Positions 6,210 through 8,235 of a DNA stretch of 8,235 bases are shown here, piece by piece; the stretch's first letter is position 1; the number at the start of each line of letters is the position of its first letter. This stretch comes from Candidatus Nanopelagicaceae bacterium (GTDB taxonomy: Bacteria; Actinomycetota; Actinomycetes; Nanopelagicales; Nanopelagicaceae), in assembly GCA_023262125.1 (NCBI GenBank), contig JALRDT010000140.1, forward strand, positions 1 to 8,235. The letters run 5' to 3'. The translations under genes were made by a program, and so were the position numbers. A model generated the notes under the pieces. That model was not told the DNA's origin. It did not search any database and was given only the letters and a program-made list of their open reading frames with translations.

Positions 6210-7640
6210 TTGTCAGATCGCTTCCAAGGTCGAATCCTTGTTTTGGGCGCAGGTTCAGTTGCGCAATGTGTAATTCCACTTCTACTAGAACACTTAGTAG
6301 ATGCCAAACAGATGACGATAGTGGATCAGCGAGACAATCGCTCCCGAGTTAAGTCAGCTTTAGATGCTGGCGCTACCTATATTCAAGATCAAATCACAAA
6401 AGAGAATTTAAATTCATTCCTAAGCTCGCATCTTTCAGATGGTGATTTTCTATTAGATCTTGCATGGAATATTGATGCAAATACCATTCTTGGTTGGGCA
6501 CATGATCACGATGTTATGTATCTAAATACCTCAATTGAAGAATGGAATCCTTACGAAGGTGGAAAGAATAAGCATCCACTAGAGCGCACACTTTATGTAC
6601 GCCACATGCGCATGCGCGAGATGAAATCAAAGTGGGATAAACCAGGTGCAACTGCAATTGTCGAACATGGTGCCAACCCAGGTTTAGTTTCACACTTAGT
6701 TAAGAAGGCGCTTGTAGATATTGCAAATAAGACCATCGAAGATGGCATTGCTACAGAGCAAATAAAATCAGCTCTTGCTGCAGAAGATTATGCAAAGCTT
6801 GCCCAAGCACTTACCGTTAAAGTAATTCACATTTCTGAACGCGATACTCAAGTTTCAGATAAGCCAAAGTTATTAAATGAATTCGTAAATACTTGGTCAG
6901 TTGAAGGTTTATATGAAGAGGGTGTTGCTCCAGCTGAATTAGGTTGGGGTACCCACGAAAAGAAACTTCCAGCAATGGCTTATGAGCATCAGAGCGGCCC
7001 AAAAACTCAGATTGCAATTGCGCAGCCAGGTGCAAAGACATGGGTACGTTCTTGGGTTCCGGATATGGAAATTACTGGAATGGTAATTCGCCATGGTGAA
7101 GCTTTTACAATTCCAGATCACTTAACTGTTTGGGATGGCGATAAGGCTGTTTATCGCCCGACCGTACATTATGCATATTGCCCAACAGATGCCGCAATCG
7201 CATCACTTCGCGAATTAGAACATCGCAATTGGGATCTAACAGAAAATCAGCGAATCATGAATGATGAAATCATTGATGGAAATGATCGCTTAGGTGTATT
7301 GCTTATGGGCCATCCATATAAATCATGGTGGACTGGTTCATTACTTTCAATTCACGATTCACGTAAATTGATTCCAAATCAATCTGCAACAACCGTGCAG
7401 GTGGCGTCAGCAGTTTTCGCTGCAGTTGCCTGGGCAGTTAAGAACCCAGATAAGGGAATTTTGGTGCCAGACGATATGCCGTGGCGCGAAGTACTTGCGT
7501 ACGCGGAAAAATACTGGGGCGGCTTCCATTCAGCACCTGCTGATTGGACACCAATCGATAACCGTAAAGATTTCTTTGAAGGCTGGAATGGAAAAGAGTA
7601 TGACTCTGATCCTTGGCAGTTCTCAAATTTCTTAATCTAA
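6210..7640 (+). CDS. hss: Homospermidine synthase (EC 2.5.1.44)
   Basis: This 476-residue enzyme matches the length of bacterial homospermidine synthases, which use NAD(H) to join two putrescines, or putrescine and spermidine, through an imine to give sym-homospermidine in the cytoplasm. The Rossmann fingerprint is VLGAGSVAQ (11-19). Other landmarks are NTSIEEWNPY (106-115), EHGANPGLVSHLVKKAL (152-168), GWGTHEKKLP (245-254), IAIAQPGAKTWVRSWVP (268-284), VHYAYCPTDAA (319-329) and LLMGHPYKSWWTGS (364-377). E210, W229 and E237 fall at the positions I recall as active-site residues of the Blastochloris viridis enzyme (W229 holding the cationic intermediate); H295 and D359 are near the recalled H296 and D361. 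It lies 61 bases after the GGDEF gene without a terminator between, so cotranscription is possible. Its stop is five bases from the end of the convergent whiB7-like gene. No ornithine or arginine decarboxylase to supply putrescine is in view. Confidence 0.93.
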   Translation: MSDRFQGRILVLGAGSVAQCVIPLLLEHLVDAKQMTIVDQRDNRSRVKSALDAGATYIQDQITKENLNSFLSSHLSDGDFLLDLAWNIDANTILGWAHDHDVMYLNTSIEEWNPYEGGKNKHPLERTLYVRHMRMREMKSKWDKPGATAIVEHGANPGLVSHLVKKALVDIANKTIEDGIATEQIKSALAAEDYAKLAQALTVKVIHISERDTQVSDKPKLLNEFVNTWSVEGLYEEGVAPAELGWGTHEKKLPAMAYEHQSGPKTQIAIAQPGAKTWVRSWVPDMEITGMVIRHGEAFTIPDHLTVWDGDKAVYRPTVHYAYCPTDAAIASLRELEHRNWDLTENQRIMNDEIIDGNDRLGVLLMGHPYKSWWTGSLLSIHDSRKLIPNQSATTVQVASAVFAAVAWAVKNPDKGILVPDDMPWREVLAYAEKYWGGFHSAPADWTPIDNRKDFFEGWNGKEYDSDPWQFSNFLI

Positions 7641-7645
7641 ACAAT

Positions 7646-7972
7646 TTACGCTGCAACAACTTCTTCATCGATAAGTCTTGGGCGACCAGCTTTACGCTTG
7701 CGTTCGATAACTTCACCTTCGCTAAAAAGTTCTCCACCCCAAACTCCGCATGGCTCTTTGCGAGAAAGTGCGCCCTCTAAACAAGCTGCTTTCATAGGAC
7801 AAGCTGAACATAGAGACTTTGCAGCTGCAATCATCTCTTCATCATCGCTGAAGAAGAGCTCGGCATCTGCATTGTGGCAAGGCAAACTCACTCCATCTCC
7901 CGTTACTGCTTCCAATCCAATTAACTCTTCATTCCATCCTGGAATGAGTAGCTCTCCGAATAACACTGACAT
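7646..7972 (-). CDS. whiB7: WhiB7/WblC-like iron-sulfur transcriptional regulator
   Basis: This 108-residue protein has the WhiB cluster ligands C32, C55, C58 and C64 (C...CxxCx5C), the GVWGGELF turn (76-83) that contacts the principal sigma factor, and a C-terminal AT-hook (KAGRPR, 94-99). The opening MSVL, the LPCH context of the first cysteine, the REPxGVWGGE stretch and the AT-hook together fit WhiB7/WblC, which in mycobacteria and streptomycetes activates intrinsic antibiotic-resistance and redox genes with sigma A. WhiB assignment is secure; the WhiB7 subgroup is an inference. Position 75 is cysteine (EPCGVWGG), where WhiB7 proteins as I recall them have tryptophan, giving a fifth cysteine beside the sigma-contact turn. 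The ATG is preceded on the minus strand by GGGAGAAGGAA, a good ribosome site. It is convergent with homospermidine synthase. Confidence 0.85.
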   Translation of the reverse strand: MSVLFGELLIPGWNEELIGLEAVTGDGVSLPCHNADAELFFSDDEEMIAAAKSLCSACPMKAACLEGALSRKEPCGVWGGELFSEGEVIERKRKAGRPRLIDEEVVAA

Positions 7973-8041
7973 TTCCTTCTCCCTACCTCTCTTTATCTCT
8001 TTCTATTTTTTGATTTTTTTCTATTTATTTATTTCTAAATG
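7973..8041 (-). promoter_or_regulatory. Purine-rich leader and probable promoter region of the whiB7-like gene
   Basis: On the minus strand this 69-base region is almost entirely A and G, with a ribosome site GGGAGAAGGAA adjoining the ATG at 7972. It lies between the upstream terminator's T-run and the start codon, so any private promoter has to be here or overlap the terminator. TANNNT-like hexamers occur but none has a matching -35 box, so I do not name one. Confidence 0.45.
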
Positions 8042-8075
8042 AAAAAAGCCCCAAATCCTTTTGGATTTGAGGCCT
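8042..8075 (-). terminator. Strong minus-strand intrinsic terminator
   Basis: Read on the minus strand, GCCTCAAATCC (8073 down to 8063) pairs over 11 bp, with one G-U pair, with GGATTTGGGGC (8058 down to 8048) around an AAAA loop. The stem can extend by two more pairs at its base, and a run of six T follows (complement of 8042-8047). It begins 18 bases after the stop codon of the minus-strand ORF at the right edge and ends about 70 bases before the whiB7-like start codon. It normally would end the upstream transcript; an attenuator role for whiB7 is considered separately. Confidence 0.9.
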
Positions 8076-8093
8076 ATTGGCTTTTGTTATGGA

Positions 8094-8235
8094 TTAACCA
8101 TTAACACCTGTGGCCTCGTTACCAAAATGTGCATAGGCACGCTTGGTAAACCAAGTTGTTGCGGCGTTTGTTGGGTAATTTGAATTAAATGAAGGCGCGA
8201 CAATTGCAGCTTCGATTGAAGCTAATGTCATCATG
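8094..8235 (-). CDS. 3' end of an unidentified minus-strand ORF, or a complete small ORF (window edge)
   Basis: On the minus strand a frame runs from the right edge to TAA (complement of 8094-8096). The visible 46 residues start with MMTLASIEAAIV, include WFTKRAYAHFG, and end in ATGVNG. Two in-frame ATG codons occur right at the edge (8234-8232 and 8231-8229), so the ORF may begin here or continue beyond the window. There is no recognisable domain; the composition is that of a normal soluble protein and codon choice is like its neighbours. A strong terminator follows its stop by 18 bases, which supports it being a real translated gene end. Confidence 0.6.
   Translation of the reverse strand, partial: MMTLASIEAAIVAPSFNSNYPTNAATTWFTKRAYAHFGNEATGVNG

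Noticed and set aside
7698..8042. 114-residue plus-strand frame across the whiB7-like gene
   Set aside because: It is a shadow of the WhiB gene; its serine/phenylalanine-rich end simply translates the pyrimidine tract, and it shows no ribosome site or domain.
1..8235. CRISPR array, transposon, prophage, tRNA or rRNA
   Set aside because: No regularly spaced repeats, transposase, integrase, terminal inverted repeats or cloverleaf were seen on either strand.

Overview
The window reads as a compact, AT-rich actinobacterial chromosome segment. The decisive marker is a WhiB-family iron-sulfur regulator on the minus strand near the right end; WhiB proteins are essentially confined to Actinobacteria and their phages. 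Low GC, short intergenic gaps, overlapping start/stop codons and TTG starts fit a streamlined freshwater actinobacterium of the Nanopelagicales (acI, Planktophila-like) type. That placement is an inference; no ribosomal RNA or other phylogenetic marker is present.

Layout: (1) 1-83, the 3' end of an unidentified plus-strand gene, followed by an AT-rich 184-base spacer. (2) 268-3898, a tightly coupled three-gene operon: a saccharopine/carboxynorspermidine dehydrogenase-like enzyme, a ChoD-type (cholesterol-oxidase-like) GMC flavoprotein with a four-cysteine iron-sulfur-like motif, and a short-chain dehydrogenase/reductase. Stops and starts overlap by 1 and 4 bases, so the three proteins are probably made together and may act on one substrate series. 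(3) 3986-4819, a secreted, disulfide-containing protein with a CBM5/12-like aromatic module and a helical C-terminus, closed by a strong intrinsic terminator. (4) about 4889-6148, a polytopic membrane protein ending in an intact GGDEF diguanylate cyclase domain without an inhibitory site. (5) 6210-7640, homospermidine synthase. (6) 7646-7972 (minus), a WhiB7/WblC-like regulator with an AT-hook, convergent with the synthase and only five bases from it. (7) a strong minus-strand terminator and, beyond it, the 3' end of another minus-strand ORF that runs to the window edge.

Two biochemical themes stand out. Both the first operon gene and homospermidine synthase belong to the saccharopine-dehydrogenase-like fold family, which makes or breaks C-N bonds through imine chemistry, so polyamine or amino-acid-derived amine metabolism is a plausible link. 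The coupled dehydrogenase/GMC/SDR operon is the best candidate for an undescribed pathway: a flavoprotein could oxidise an alcohol to a carbonyl, the saccharopine-dehydrogenase-like enzyme could condense or cleave an amine at that carbonyl, and the SDR could adjust a second carbonyl/alcohol. The substrate cannot be read from sequence. The WhiB7-like gene has a cysteine where the mycobacterial and streptomycete proteins, as recalled, carry tryptophan next to the GVWGG turn, and it sits just downstream of an ORF-plus-terminator arrangement reminiscent of whiB7 leader attenuation.
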